From Flavobacteriales bacterium (GTDB taxonomy: Bacteria > Bacteroidota > Bacteroidia > Flavobacteriales_D > Crocinitomicaceae): 16,466 bases of DNA. The translations under genes and the position numbers were made by a program. Positions 7,956 to 16,131 of the stretch are shown one piece after another. The notes below the pieces were generated by a model that saw only the letters and a program-made list of their open reading frames with translations, did no database searches and was not told where the DNA came from. The stretch is from assembly GCA_009926905.1 (NCBI GenBank), contig RFNX01000406.1:1-16466 (forward strand), read 5' to 3'. Position 1 is the first letter of the stretch, and each line of letters begins with the position of its first letter.

Positions 7956-8056
7956 TCGCCCCGCTGGGGCTATAACGATTTCGCCCCTCTGGGGCTATTT
8001 TGATTCCGCTCCGCTGGAGCTAATACGATTGCGCTCCGATGGAGCTAAATTGATTT
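7956..8056. repeat. Four-unit REP-like tandem palindrome array, 25-nt period
   Basis: Palindromes sit at 7957-7970, 7982-7995, 8007-8020 and 8032-8045, spaced exactly 25 nt. Each is CGCYCCnnnGGRGC: the first two have CCCC/GGGG arms, the last two CTCC/GGAG, so the arms change together and pairing is kept. Linkers follow the pattern TAnnnYGATT. The array lies in the divergent spacer between guaA and a RAYT-like transposase, the usual setting of REP/BIME elements. The rest of the spacer (8057-8148 and 8162-8201) is A/T-rich; I see no gene or RNA there apart from a weak TAATTTTG box at 8099-8106. Confidence 0.9.
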
Positions 8057-8148
8057 TTTCAAGGAACATTTTTAATAAAACCTAAAAATGGTCACTAATA
8101 ATTTTGGTAGTTAATGAACTTTTTTCTTAAATTCAATAAAGAATGAAA

Positions 8149-8161
8149 GCCCCATAGGGGC
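8149..8161. repeat. REP-like palindrome, opposite orientation (CCCC/GGGG type)
   Basis: GCCCC-ata-GGGGC followed by aaaataa. The A-rich tail lies on the right, whereas in the 7956-8056 array its complement lies on the left, so this copy is inverted relative to the array. Confidence 0.8.
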
Positions 8162-8201
8162 AAAATAACAATAATTAAGGAAACCAAAAATACTCAACAA
8201 A

Positions 8202-8214
8202 GCTCCAGAGGAGC
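8202..8214. repeat. REP-like palindrome, opposite orientation (CTCC/GGAG type)
   Basis: GCTCC-aga-GGAGC followed by gaaataa. Read on the other strand it matches the array unit at 7982-7995 (loop tct) apart from the coordinated CC/CT arm change. It ends 26 nt before the transposase ATG, so it would lie in that gene's 5' untranslated region. Confidence 0.8.
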
Positions 8215-8240
8215 GAAATAATTTATAAAAAAAATAAACA

Positions 8241-8777
8241 ATGGCAAACACATTTTCTCAAATCTATATACAAATCGTTTTTGCTGTAAAGCGACGTCAA
8301 AACCTAATGCAAAAAGAATGGAGAGATGAATTACACAAATACATTTGCGGAATTGTAAATGGAAAAGAGCAGAAAGTATATGCAATCGGTGGAGTAGAGG
8401 ATCACATTCATATTTTAGTCAGCATAAAACCTCAAATTGCAATTTCAGATTTGGTGAGAGATATCAAAGCAAATTCTTCTAAATGGATAAATGAAAATGG
8501 CTTTGTAAGAGGGAGATTTGAATGGCAAGTTGGATTTGGTGTATTTTCTTATTCTAAATCTCAACTGGACAATGTAATAAAGTATATTAACAATCAGGAA
8601 CAACATCATAAAAAACAAACATTTAAAGCGGAATACTTGGAATTGCTAGAAAAATTTGAAATTGAATTTGATGAAAAATATTTATTTGAATGGTTAGATG
8701 AAGGTTGCAACAACAACACTCAACTCAACCACAATTCTCCATTCTATTCCGAAAAATTAACAAGTGAGCCGATTTAA
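8241..8777 (+). CDS. RAYT / IS200-like Y1 transposase (REP-associated)
   Basis: The 178-residue protein is a single-domain HUH (Y1) transposase. The HUH motif is DHIHILV (H55 and H57), and the likely catalytic Tyr is Y115 in the helix VIKYINNQEQHH. Other family marks are SDLVRDIKANSSKWIN and FEWQVGFGVFSYS. These enzymes cut and join single-stranded DNA at hairpins through a 5'-phosphotyrosine link. All catalytic residues I look for are present and the frame is intact. Six REP-like palindromes lie immediately upstream and none downstream, which fits a RAYT that recognises REP hairpins better than a mobile IS200 copy; I found no IS200-type end hairpin next to its stop codon. The start is preceded by an A-rich stretch. 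The coding region lies between guaA and secA and may have been inserted there. Confidence 0.88.
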   Translation: MANTFSQIYIQIVFAVKRRQNLMQKEWRDELHKYICGIVNGKEQKVYAIGGVEDHIHILVSIKPQIAISDLVRDIKANSSKWINENGFVRGRFEWQVGFGVFSYSKSQLDNVIKYINNQEQHHKKQTFKAEYLELLEKFEIEFDEKYLFEWLDEGCNNNTQLNHNSPFYSEKLTSEPI

Positions 8778-8803
8778 GTAAGGCATAGAACTACTTAATT
8801 GTT

Positions 8804-8811
8804 TATCTTTG
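8804..8811 (+). promoter_or_regulatory. Probable -7 box of the secA operon promoter
   Basis: TATCTTTG matches the Bacteroidota consensus TAnnTTTG. It ends 23 nt before the secA ATG and 26 nt after the transposase stop, a sensible place for the promoter of the secA - DUF2520 - phosphatase operon. No clear TTG -33 element is seen at about 19 nt spacing. Confidence 0.5.
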
Positions 8812-8834
8812 GCTCTTGCAAAATTTAGAATTTC

Positions 8835-11800
8835 ATGATTAGTGAACTATTAAAAAAGATTTTTGGCGATAAAAACGCAAAAGACAAAAAATTATATTGG
8901 CCTTACGTTGAACAAACGTTGGTGGAACTTGAAAAAGTAAAAGCACTTTCCGATCAAGGATTACGTGATAAAACAAGAGAATTTCAATTGTTAATCAGAA
9001 ATGAAAAACAACAATTAGAAGATGAACTGGTGGCTTTGAAAGAAAAAGCTGAAGATGTAAAAACGCCAATCGAAGAAAAAGAAGTTTTGTTTGATAAAAT
9101 CGATAAACTTGCGAAATCAATCGATGAGCAAATCGAGGTTACATTAGCGAAAATCTTACCAGAAGCATTTGCTGTTGTGAAAGAAACTGCTTATCGTTGG
9201 TCAACAAATGGGAAGTTAGTAGTTACAGCTGAACAATTTGACCGTGATTTATTGATGAAAAAAGACGGAATCACAATTGATGGCGACAAAGCTATTTGGC
9301 ACAGTGAGTGGACGGCTGCAGGAGCAGAAATTAAATGGAACATGGTGCATTACGATGTACAGTTGATGGGTGGAGCTGTCTTGCACAAAGGAAATATTTC
9401 TGAAATGCAAACAGGTGAAGGTAAAACGTTGGTGGCAACACTTCCTGTTTACTTAAACGCATTGGCTGGAAAAGGAGTACATATCGTTACGGTCAATGAT
9501 TACTTGGCAAAACGTGACTCTGAATGGATGGGGCCTTTGTATCAATTCCACGGGCTTTCTGTAGATTGTATCGATAAACATCAACCGAATTCAGCACAAC
9601 GTCGCGAGGCATATATGGCTGACATTACTTTCGGTACAAATAACGAATTTGGATTCGACTATTTGCGCGATAACATGGCTGGTCACGTGGACGATTTGGT
9701 GCAACGTAAACACCATTTTGCAATTGTCGATGAGGTCGATTCAGTTTTGATTGACGACGCTAGAACGCCATTAATTATTTCTGGTCCAACTCCGAAAGGT
9801 GACGAACACGAATTCTATGAGCTGAAACCACGAATCGAACGTGTAGTAAATGCTCAAAAACAATACATTCAACAATGTTTGAGTGACGCAAAACGTCTTT
9901 TGACAGTAATTAATACTCCACCAGAAGATAAAAATTTAGCGAAATCAATGTTGGAAGAAGGTGGTATTGCATTGTTGCGTGCACACCGTGGTTTACCAAA
10001 AAATAGAACATTGATTAAGTTTTTGTCGGAGCCAGGAATGAGAGTTCACTTGCAAAAAACAGAAAACTATTACATGCAAGAGCAAGGAAAACACATGAAG
10101 AAAATTGATGTGGATTTATTCTTTGTTATTGATGAGAAAAATAATACGATTGAATTAACGGATAAAGGAATTGACTTGGTTTCTGGTTCAGAAGACAGAA
10201 ATTTTTATATCATGCCAGATATCGGTTCAGAAATTGCTCATTTACAAAAACAAAACCTACCAAAAGAAGCGTTTTTGGAACAGAAAGATGCACTTGTTCG
10301 CGAATATTCAATCAAATCGGAACGTATTCACTCAATCAACCAATTGTTAAAAGCATACACTTTATTTGAAAAAGAAGTGGAATACGTGATCTTGGATGGT
10401 AAAGTGAAAATTGTTGATGAATCAACTGGTCGTATCTTAGACGGAAGGCGTTATTCAGACGGTTTACATCAAGCAATTGAGGCAAAAGAAAACGTACAAG
10501 TTGAAGCTGCAACGCAAACGTATGCGACAGTGACTTTGCAAAATTACTTCCGTATGTACCACAAATTGGCGGGTATGACAGGAACTGCTGAAACGGAAGC
10601 AAAAGAATTCTGGGACATTTATAAATTAGATGTTGTTGTAGTTCCTACAAATCGTTCAGTTGTTCGTAAGGATTTAGAAGATTTCGTTTACAAAACAGCT
10701 CGTGAAAAATACAATGCGGTAATTGAAGAAATTGAAAGTTTAGTAGCTGCAGGACGTCCAGTTTTGGTGGGCACAACAACGGTTGAAATTTCTGAATTAT
10801 TGAGCAGAATGTTGTCGATGAAAAAAATCGAACATCAAGTATTGAATGCAAAATACCACCAAAAAGAAGCGGAAATTGTTGCCAATGCAGGTTTAGCTGG
10901 GCGGTAACTATTGCTACGAACATGGCTGGTCGTGGTACCGACATCAAATTGGGACCAAATGTGAAAGAAGCAGGAGGTTTGGCAATTATTGGTACAGAAC
11001 GCCACGATTCACGTCGAGTTGACCGTCAGTTAAGAGGTCGTTCAGGTCGTCAAGGTGATCCAGGTTCATCGCGTTTCTTCGTTTCTTTAGAGGACGATTT
11101 GATGCGTAAATTCGGTTCAGAACGAATCGCTAAATTGATGGACAGAATGGGCTTGAAAGAAGGCGAAGTTATTTCTCACGGAATGGTTTCAAAATCAATC
11201 GAACGCGCTCAGAAAAAAGTGGAAGAAAACAACTTTGGCGTTCGTAAACGTTTATTGGAATACGATGACGTAATGAATGCACAAAGAAAAGCGATTTATA
11301 GAAAACGACACAATGCATTATTTGGCGACCGTTTAGATATCGACGTTGATAACATGTTCTACGAATTGTGTGATTCAACTGTGAAACAATACAGCAACTT
11401 GACTTTTGCAGAATTCGAAATTGAATTAGTTCGTGTGTTAGGTGTTGATTGTCCTGTGGATGAACAAGCGTATGCTTCCATTCAAAAACAAGAATTAACT
11501 GATACAATTTACATGGCAATGCGCGAGCAATACGATCGCAAATGTGAGAAAATCGCTCAGAAAGCAATGCCTCAAATTAAACACGTTTACGAAACGATGT
11601 CGGATCGCTTCAAAAATATCGTTTTCCCATTGAGTGATGGAAGAAGAGAAATGGAATTCATCGTGAATCTTCAAGAAGCGTATGAATCTGAAGGAAAAGC
11701 CATTTCAAAATCGTTTGAGAAAAACATCATTTTAGCGAAGATTGACGACGAATGGAAAGAGCATTTACGTGAAATGGACGATTTGCGTTCAGCGGTTAAC

Positions 11801-12187
11801 AATGCAACATATGAGCAAAAAGATCCATTGGTAGTTTACAAATTGGAATCGTATGAATTGTTCCGTGCAATGATGGGACGTTTGAATGAAGGAGCTGTAG
11901 AATTATTGATGAACTTGGATATGCCAATTGAACAACAAATTCAAAGTACGAACCAGGAATCAAATCAAAGTCACTATGAGAAAGCGCAAGTGAACGATGG
12001 TAATTCTAACACTACTTCTACGACACCACCTCAATTTTCAGGACGTCAAGGATACCAACAAGCGATAGAAAATTCATTCCCTCAAGAGGAAAAACGTCAG
12101 CCAATCATTGCTGAACCTAAAGTTGGAAGAAACGACCCTTGTCCTTGTGGAAGCGGTAAGAAATACAAGCAATGTCATGGTAAATGA
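8835..12187 (+). CDS. secA: Preprotein translocase ATPase SecA, interrupted by a frameshift
   Basis: SecA is the ATP-driven motor that pushes unfolded preproteins through SecYEG at the inner membrane. Walker A MQTGEGKT is at 191-198 and Walker B VDEVDSVLID at 298-307; NMAGRGTDIKLG and RQLRGRSGRQGDPG lie in motor domain 2. The C-terminus NDPCPCGSGKKYKQCHG is the zinc-binding SEC-C motif that contacts SecB and ribosomes. The first frame stops at 10905-10907 after 690 residues, and the rest reads on in the next frame. The junction reads NAGLAG then VTIATNMAGRG. Adding one G to the ggg run at 10899-10901 restores NAGLAGAVTIATNMAGRG and gives about 1117 residues, normal for Bacteroidota. Because secA is essential, the break is most likely a base-calling error. 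The stop overlaps the next start (ATGA). Confidence 0.97.
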
Positions 12188-12960
12188 TAACAATTTGTAG
12201 TGAAATCATAAGCGTAGCATTCGTTGGATCGGGTAAAGTTGCCAATGGTCTTGCTGAGATTTTTCATTCAAATGATATTCATATTACTGGAATTTCCAGT
12301 AGAAATATAGAAACAGGAAAGGTGCTTGCAGCGAAAGTTGAAGCACCTTTTTTCGATTCTGCACTTGACTTGAATGCAGATTTAATTATTGTTGCAGTTG
12401 CAGATCAATTTGTAACTGATGTAGTAAATAGTTTTTCAAATTCTCAACTCGTTGCATTTACAGCAGGAAGTGTTTCATTAGAAGACTTGAAAGAAGTAGA
12501 AAACAGAGCAGTTTTTTATCCGCTTCAAACCTTTACCGAAGAAAGAAGTTTGACTGTTAAACAGATACCAATTTTATTGGAGGCATCTTCGAATGAAGTA
12601 GGGGAGTCATTACTGCAACTTTGCACAAGAATTGGTTTTAATTTTCAGTTTTGCGATTCGAATAAAAGGAAAAAGATTCATTTAAGTGCTGTTTTTCTAA
12701 ACAATTTCGTCAATCATTTGGTTTATTTAGCGCAAAACGAAGCATCGAAAAATCAAGTAGATTGGGCAATTTTTGAACCTCTTTTGGAGGAGACATTTGA
12801 AAAATTGAAATTGTTATCACCTTTTGAAGCTCAAACCGGTCCAGCAAAACGACACGATCAATTAATTATCAATGAACATTTGGAATTATTGGATGGTCGA
12901 AAAAAAGAAATTTACAAGATACTTTCTGAAAGTATCACCGAAATACATTCTAAAAAATGA
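12184..12960 (+). CDS. Rossmann-fold / DUF2520 protein
   Basis: The 258-residue protein has a dinucleotide-binding start, VAFVGSGKVANGLAEIF (about 11-27), as in ProC- and F420-dependent NADP reductase-like folds. The C-terminal helical half matches DUF2520: AVFLNNFVNHLVYLA (about 168-182), LLSPFEAQTGPAKRHD and a final ELLDGRKKEIYKILS. A conserved FYPLQTF near 117 fits the family. It is probably an NAD(P)-dependent oxidoreductase of unknown substrate. It starts within the secA stop (ATGA) and its own stop overlaps the next start the same way, so the three genes are translationally coupled. Pairing with a KdsC-like phosphatase is, as I recall, common in Bacteroidota, but the functional link is not known to me. 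Confidence 0.85.
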   Translation: MITICSEIISVAFVGSGKVANGLAEIFHSNDIHITGISSRNIETGKVLAAKVEAPFFDSALDLNADLIIVAVADQFVTDVVNSFSNSQLVAFTAGSVSLEDLKEVENRAVFYPLQTFTEERSLTVKQIPILLEASSNEVGESLLQLCTRIGFNFQFCDSNKRKKIHLSAVFLNNFVNHLVYLAQNEASKNQVDWAIFEPLLEETFEKLKLLSPFEAQTGPAKRHDQLIINEHLELLDGRKKEIYKILSESITEIHSKK

Positions 12961-13475
12961 GAAGTTACAAAGAGAAACTAAATGATATCAAAGTATTTAT
13001 GTTTGATGTGGACGGAGTATTAACTGACGGATTGGTGTATTTAATGAAAGATGAAATAGTTCGTGCCTTGAATGCAAAAGATGGATACGCTTTGCAATAT
13101 GCATCGAAAATGGATTATAAAATTTTCATAGTAACTGGAGGACATTCTACGGAAGTGAAAGAGCGATTGTTGGGTTTAGGAGTAACTGAAGTTCATTTGG
13201 CTACACATCACAAATTGAGTAAATATCAAGAATTGCAAGCAAAATACGGTTTTAAAAACGACGAAGTTTTGTACATGGGTGACGACATTCCCGATTTGCC
13301 AGTTTTGAATTTAGTTGGAATTTCGACCTGTCCACAAGATGCAGTTATTGACATAAAATCTTTTGTGGATTACCAATCTCCAATCGATGGTGGAAAAGGA
13401 TGTGTACGTGATGTCATCGAGCAAACTTTGCGTGTTCAAGGAAATTGGATGAGCGATAAAGCGTTTGAGTGGTAA
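12957..13475 (+). CDS. KdsC-like HAD phosphatase (KDO 8-phosphate phosphatase family)
   Basis: The 172-residue protein is a cap-less HAD phosphatase. Motif I is FDVDGVLTDG with nucleophile D17 and acid/base D19. Motif II is VTGG around T60, the motif III lysine is likely K86 in HHKLSKYQ, and motif IV is MGDDIPDLPV at 108-117. The C-terminal GGKGCVRDVIE (145-155) matches the KdsC tail that closes over the neighbouring subunit's active site in the tetramer. KdsC removes phosphate from KDO 8-phosphate on the way to the lipopolysaccharide sugar KDO, in the cytoplasm. Related members act on other sugar-acid phosphates, so the substrate is inferred and I do not assign kdsC. The ATG overlaps the DUF2520 stop. 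Confidence 0.88.
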   Translation: MRSYKEKLNDIKVFMFDVDGVLTDGLVYLMKDEIVRALNAKDGYALQYASKMDYKIFIVTGGHSTEVKERLLGLGVTEVHLATHHKLSKYQELQAKYGFKNDEVLYMGDDIPDLPVLNLVGISTCPQDAVIDIKSFVDYQSPIDGGKGCVRDVIEQTLRVQGNWMSDKAFEW

Positions 13476-13487
13476 AATATTTGGCAC

Positions 13488-13519
13488 AAAAAAAAGTCCC
13501 GTTTCACAACGAGACTTTT
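13488..13519. terminator. Bidirectional intrinsic terminator between the phosphatase and csp genes
   Basis: Arms aaaagtc-c-cgtt (13492-13503) and aacg-a-gactttt (13508-13519) pair around a 4-nt loop with a single C/A mismatch. On the minus strand the stem runs into eight T (complement of 13488-13495), so it should end the cold-shock transcript well. On the plus strand the T-run is only four. It lies 12 nt after the phosphatase stop codon, between convergent genes. Confidence 0.8.
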
Positions 13520-13542
13520 AATACGGAATAGATTGATACTAA

Positions 13543-13734
13543 TTATGCTTTTTTGACATTAACTGCATTCAAACCTCTACGACCTTCTTGTAAATCGAAT
13601 TCGACTGCGTCATTTTCTTTCACTTTGTCGATTAATCCTGTCACGTGTACAAAATACTCTTTGTTCGTGTCTTCATCTACAACAAAACCAAAACCTTTGG
13701 TTTCATTGAAGAACTTTACTGTTCCTTTATTCAT
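13543..13734 (-). CDS. Cold-shock domain protein (Csp family)
   Basis: The 63-residue protein is a single cold-shock domain: MNKGTVKFFNETKGFGFV, with RNP1-like KGFGFV (13-18) and RNP2-like YFVHVTG (27-33), and the closing RRGLNAVNV. Such proteins bind single-stranded RNA and DNA in the cytoplasm and melt RNA secondary structure. The length is typical for the family. It is monocistronic, with a good Bacteroidota promoter upstream (13755-13784) and a terminator just downstream. Whether it responds to cold cannot be told; the 5' untranslated region is short (about 15 nt), too short for an RNA thermosensor of the E. coli cspA type. Confidence 0.95.
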   Translation of the reverse strand: MNKGTVKFFNETKGFGFVVDEDTNKEYFVHVTGLIDKVKENDAVEFDLQEGRRGLNAVNVKKA

Positions 13735-13754
13735 TGTAATATAATTAATTTCCG

Positions 13755-13784
13755 TAAAGGTATGTTTATTTACTTGAAATGCAA
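13755..13784 (-). promoter_or_regulatory. Bacteroidota-type promoter of the cold-shock gene
   Basis: On the minus strand TTG (13784-13782) is followed after exactly 19 nt by TACCTTTA (13762-13755), close to the -33/-7 consensus TTG...TAnnTTTG with one mismatch at the last base. It ends 20 nt before the csp ATG, giving a 5' leader of about 15 nt. Confidence 0.6.
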
Positions 13785-13863
13785 CACTTTTGCGAAATCC
13801 TTTGATTTTTTTAGCAGAAAAATAATATTGCGTCTTTTATTTCAACTGTAAATTAAGATATCG

Positions 13864-14163
13864 TTATTGAAAACCATCAAATTGCACGTCAACACTCCAA
13901 GCTTCTGCTTTCTCGGCAAACCAAGGTTTTATCTTCGGCCACAATTCACCAAATAATTCAGAATCGCGGTAATTATTCAACGCTTCTTCCGATTCCCATT
14001 GGCTGTAAGTAATTACAATACAAGGATTTTTAATATCTTTCATTAATTTCATCCCTTGACATCCTGGAAATGAAGCTACTTTCCATTTTACTCCTTCGAA
14101 ATGAGCAAAAAAATCAGCTAACTTATCTTCTTGAAAAGTGATTTTAACGATTCGTGTCAACAT
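13864..14163 (-). CDS. ABM-domain (antibiotic biosynthesis monooxygenase-like) protein
   Basis: The 99-residue protein has the dimeric ferredoxin-like ABM fold pattern: LTRIVKITFQ as strand 1, FPGCQGMKLMKD (about 33-44) and CIVITYSQWESEEALNNYRDSELF (48-71), where ..W.S.EAL..Y..S is the family hallmark. Members range from small monooxygenases of aromatic compounds to proteins of unknown role, so no reaction can be named. It starts 2 nt after the stop of the DUF62 gene and is probably cotranscribed and coupled with it. No heme-degradation (IsdG) residue set is evident to me. Confidence 0.8.
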   Translation of the reverse strand: MLTRIVKITFQEDKLADFFAHFEGVKWKVASFPGCQGMKLMKDIKNPCIVITYSQWESEEALNNYRDSELFGELWPKIKPWFAEKAEAWSVDVQFDGFQ

Positions 14164-14165
14164 AA

Positions 14166-15017
14166 TTAAAACAATGAATGAATATCTGCTCTTGAACCTG
14201 CTGGAGTGAATTCTATTCTGATAATTTCTCCAACGCGAACGCCAAATAATTTCGCCGCTCCACCTGTGCTTCCATTTGCACCGCGATTGATTGCAATCTC
14301 CAATAAATTATTACTATTGAAAATCGCCAATCGTTCACCTGAACTAACATCGTTGTAATAAGTCGAAATCTGATCGATGTGGTAATTCTTGTGTAAATAA
14401 TAAATTACAAAAGGAGTTCCTTCACCAAAGCGTTCAAAATCAGATTTTTTGACATTTGTGATGATGTTTCCAAATGTATCTATATGAATGACAGTTCCTT
14501 GGATGAGGTATTGCTCAATAATAGGCTTCTGACTAAAGGCTTTTTTGTAAGTGAAAACTGGTTCAGCAAAACTTTCAATGGCCGTTTTTGCAATAATTTT
14601 TGCCGCAAGTTGGATGAAACAATTTTTTGCTGTAAAACTCAACATTTCTGGAAACGAAGCTACAGCGCTAAAGCGATAGAGCGCTTCGGGAACATCGTCG
14701 TCTAAAAATGCACCAAAAAATCCATTGTCATTGGAAATGAAATACTGATTCTTGTAAAACATGATTGTCGGCAAACTTGGAACTTTAGTGTTGAAATTTG
14801 GTTCACTGTCAACGCCAACAATATGAATCGTGCCATCGGGAAAGTCTCGAAAGCAACAATGCAATTGAAAAGCAGCCTCAGCAACATCAAAAGGTTTGAC
14901 AGAGTGAGAAACATCTATAATAGTTGCTGCTGGAATGTTTTTAAGCACCGCGCCTTTCATTGCCGCGACATAAAAATCTTGTAAGCCAGAATCTGTTGTT
15001 AAAGTGACGATTTGCAT
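14166..15017 (-). CDS. SAM hydroxide adenosyltransferase / fluorinase family protein (DUF62)
   Basis: The 283-residue protein has both domains of the DUF62 family. The N-terminal part carries IVTLTTDSGLQDFYVAAMKG (3-22), DVSHSVKPFDV, HIVGVD (65-70) and SNDNGFFG (95-102); the C-terminal beta domain has DTFGNIITNV and LLEIAINRGANG. Characterised members split S-adenosylmethionine with water into adenosine and methionine, or use halide. The known hydrolase triad is Asp-Arg-His. Here D70 is present, but I find neither an Arg seven residues later (T77) nor the His of the usual TFHGRD segment, which reads SFTAKN (about 125-130). The protein may therefore use another mechanism or substrate. ATG 15017 gives a normal N-terminus; a TAnnTTTG box lies 42 nt upstream. 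Confidence 0.88.
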   Translation of the reverse strand: MQIVTLTTDSGLQDFYVAAMKGAVLKNIPAATIIDVSHSVKPFDVAEAAFQLHCCFRDFPDGTIHIVGVDSEPNFNTKVPSLPTIMFYKNQYFISNDNGFFGAFLDDDVPEALYRFSAVASFPEMLSFTAKNCFIQLAAKIIAKTAIESFAEPVFTYKKAFSQKPIIEQYLIQGTVIHIDTFGNIITNVKKSDFERFGEGTPFVIYYLHKNYHIDQISTYYNDVSSGERLAIFNSNNLLEIAINRGANGSTGGAAKLFGVRVGEIIRIEFTPAGSRADIHSLF

Positions 15018-15059
15018 TCGAAATCAGAATTCAGTATTCTAATTAATTTATAATTTTAC

Positions 15060-15067
15060 CAAAAGTA
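15060..15067 (-). promoter_or_regulatory. Possible -7 box of the DUF62 - ABM operon
   Basis: TACTTTTG on the minus strand fits TAnnTTTG and ends 42 nt before the DUF62 ATG, in the 91-nt spacer to phoH. A TTTG occurs further up (15094-15091), but the 23-nt spacing is longer than the usual 19. Confidence 0.4.
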
Positions 15068-15108
15068 ATGTAATTCAATTAACCCGAAACCAAATACCAA
15101 GAAAATAG

Positions 15109-16131
15109 TTGAACGCAGGAACAAGAAATATAGAAATTACTGGTGTGAATCCAGCAGAATTATTTGGAGTAAACGATGCGAATTTTAGACACATCAAAAC
15201 GTTTTTTCCAAAACTCAAAATCACAGCACGAGGAAATGTGATTACACTTATTGGCGACGATGAAGTTATGGATGAATTTGAACGTAAGTTTGATTTGATG
15301 GTGCAGCATTACCATAAATTCAATCATCTAACAGAAAACAATATCGATAATTTGATGTTGGTGGACGGCTCCAAAATGCTTTCCAATGACGATGGCTCGG
15401 AAACATTGGTACACGGAAACGGTGGTGCGAAAATTAAAGCACGAACTGTCAACCAAAAGAAATTGGTGCAAGCTGTTGATAAACACGATATGGTTTTTGC
15501 GGTTGGACCAGCTGGTACGGGTAAAACGTATACAGCTGTTGCGCTTGCTGTACGAGCATTAAAAGCAAAAGAAGTAAAACGAATCGTTTTGACACGTCCA
15601 GCGGTGGAAGCAGGAGAGAATTTAGGTTTTCTTCCAGGAGATTTGAAAGAAAAATTGGACCCTTATTTAATGCCTTTGTACGATGCTTTGCGCGATATGA
15701 TTCCTGCAGAGAAATTGGCTGATATGTTAGAATTTGGCGTGATTGAAATTGCACCACTTGCCTTCATGCGCGGTCGAACCTTGGACAAAGCTTTTGTTAT
15801 TTTGGATGAGGCGCAAAACACCACTCCAATGCAAATGAAAATGTTCCTGACACGTATGGGAATGACCGCAAAATTTGTGATTACAGGTGATATGTCGCAA
15901 GTCGATTTACCACACAAACAAAAATCAGGTTTGGCTTACGTATTGGATGTTTTGAAGGACATTGACGAAATTGGAATCGTTCGCCTTGGACAAAGTGATG
16001 TCATTCGCCATAGTTTGGTGAAGAAAATCGTACAAGCTTTTGACGAAGTGGAGGCAGAAGAAAAGAAAAAAGAAGCAGCAGTTGCTGAAGAAAAAAGGAA
16101 ATTTTACAAAGATAAACGCGACGAAAAATGA
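15109..16131 (+). CDS. phoH: PhoH-like ATPase, TTG start
   Basis: The 340-residue protein is a PhoH-family P-loop ATPase. After an N-terminal KH-like region (ELFGVNDANFRHIKTFFP, 17-34), Walker A GPAGTGKT is at 133-140, LTRPAVEAGENLGFLPGD at 161-178, Walker B FVILDEAQN at 229-237 and the sensor stretch FVITGDMSQVDLP at 256-268. PhoH proteins bind ATP and are linked to RNA metabolism, often with YbeY. The C-terminus is a charged helix rich in E and K. A TAG (15106-15108) lies directly before the TTG in frame, and the next start-like codon (GTG, codon 13) would cut into the conserved N-terminus, so TTG is the likely start. It lies 91 nt from the divergent DUF62 gene and overlaps purC by ATGA. 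Confidence 0.93.
   Translation: MNAGTRNIEITGVNPAELFGVNDANFRHIKTFFPKLKITARGNVITLIGDDEVMDEFERKFDLMVQHYHKFNHLTENNIDNLMLVDGSKMLSNDDGSETLVHGNGGAKIKARTVNQKKLVQAVDKHDMVFAVGPAGTGKTYTAVALAVRALKAKEVKRIVLTRPAVEAGENLGFLPGDLKEKLDPYLMPLYDALRDMIPAEKLADMLEFGVIEIAPLAFMRGRTLDKAFVILDEAQNTTPMQMKMFLTRMGMTAKFVITGDMSQVDLPHKQKSGLAYVLDVLKDIDEIGIVRLGQSDVIRHSLVKKIVQAFDEVEAEEKKKEAAVAEEKRKFYKDKRDEK

Noticed and set aside
7956..8056. Evenly spaced repeats as a CRISPR array
   Set aside because: The period is only 25 nt, the units are palindromic with 11-nt linkers that are themselves similar, and there are no cas genes or unique spacers.
8099..8106. TAATTTTG as the transposase promoter
   Set aside because: It matches the -7 consensus but lies 134 nt from the ATG and has no -33 element, so it is too weak to list as a feature.
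10890..10925. Programmed ribosomal frameshift in secA
   Set aside because: There is no slippery heptamer or downstream hairpin, SecA is not known to use recoding, and hemF shows the same single-base loss.
10336..10947. Long open frames antisense to secA (and similar ones opposite guaA, DUF62 and phoH)
   Set aside because: They overlap strongly conserved genes, have no recognisable domains and show no start-site context; they are frame shadows.
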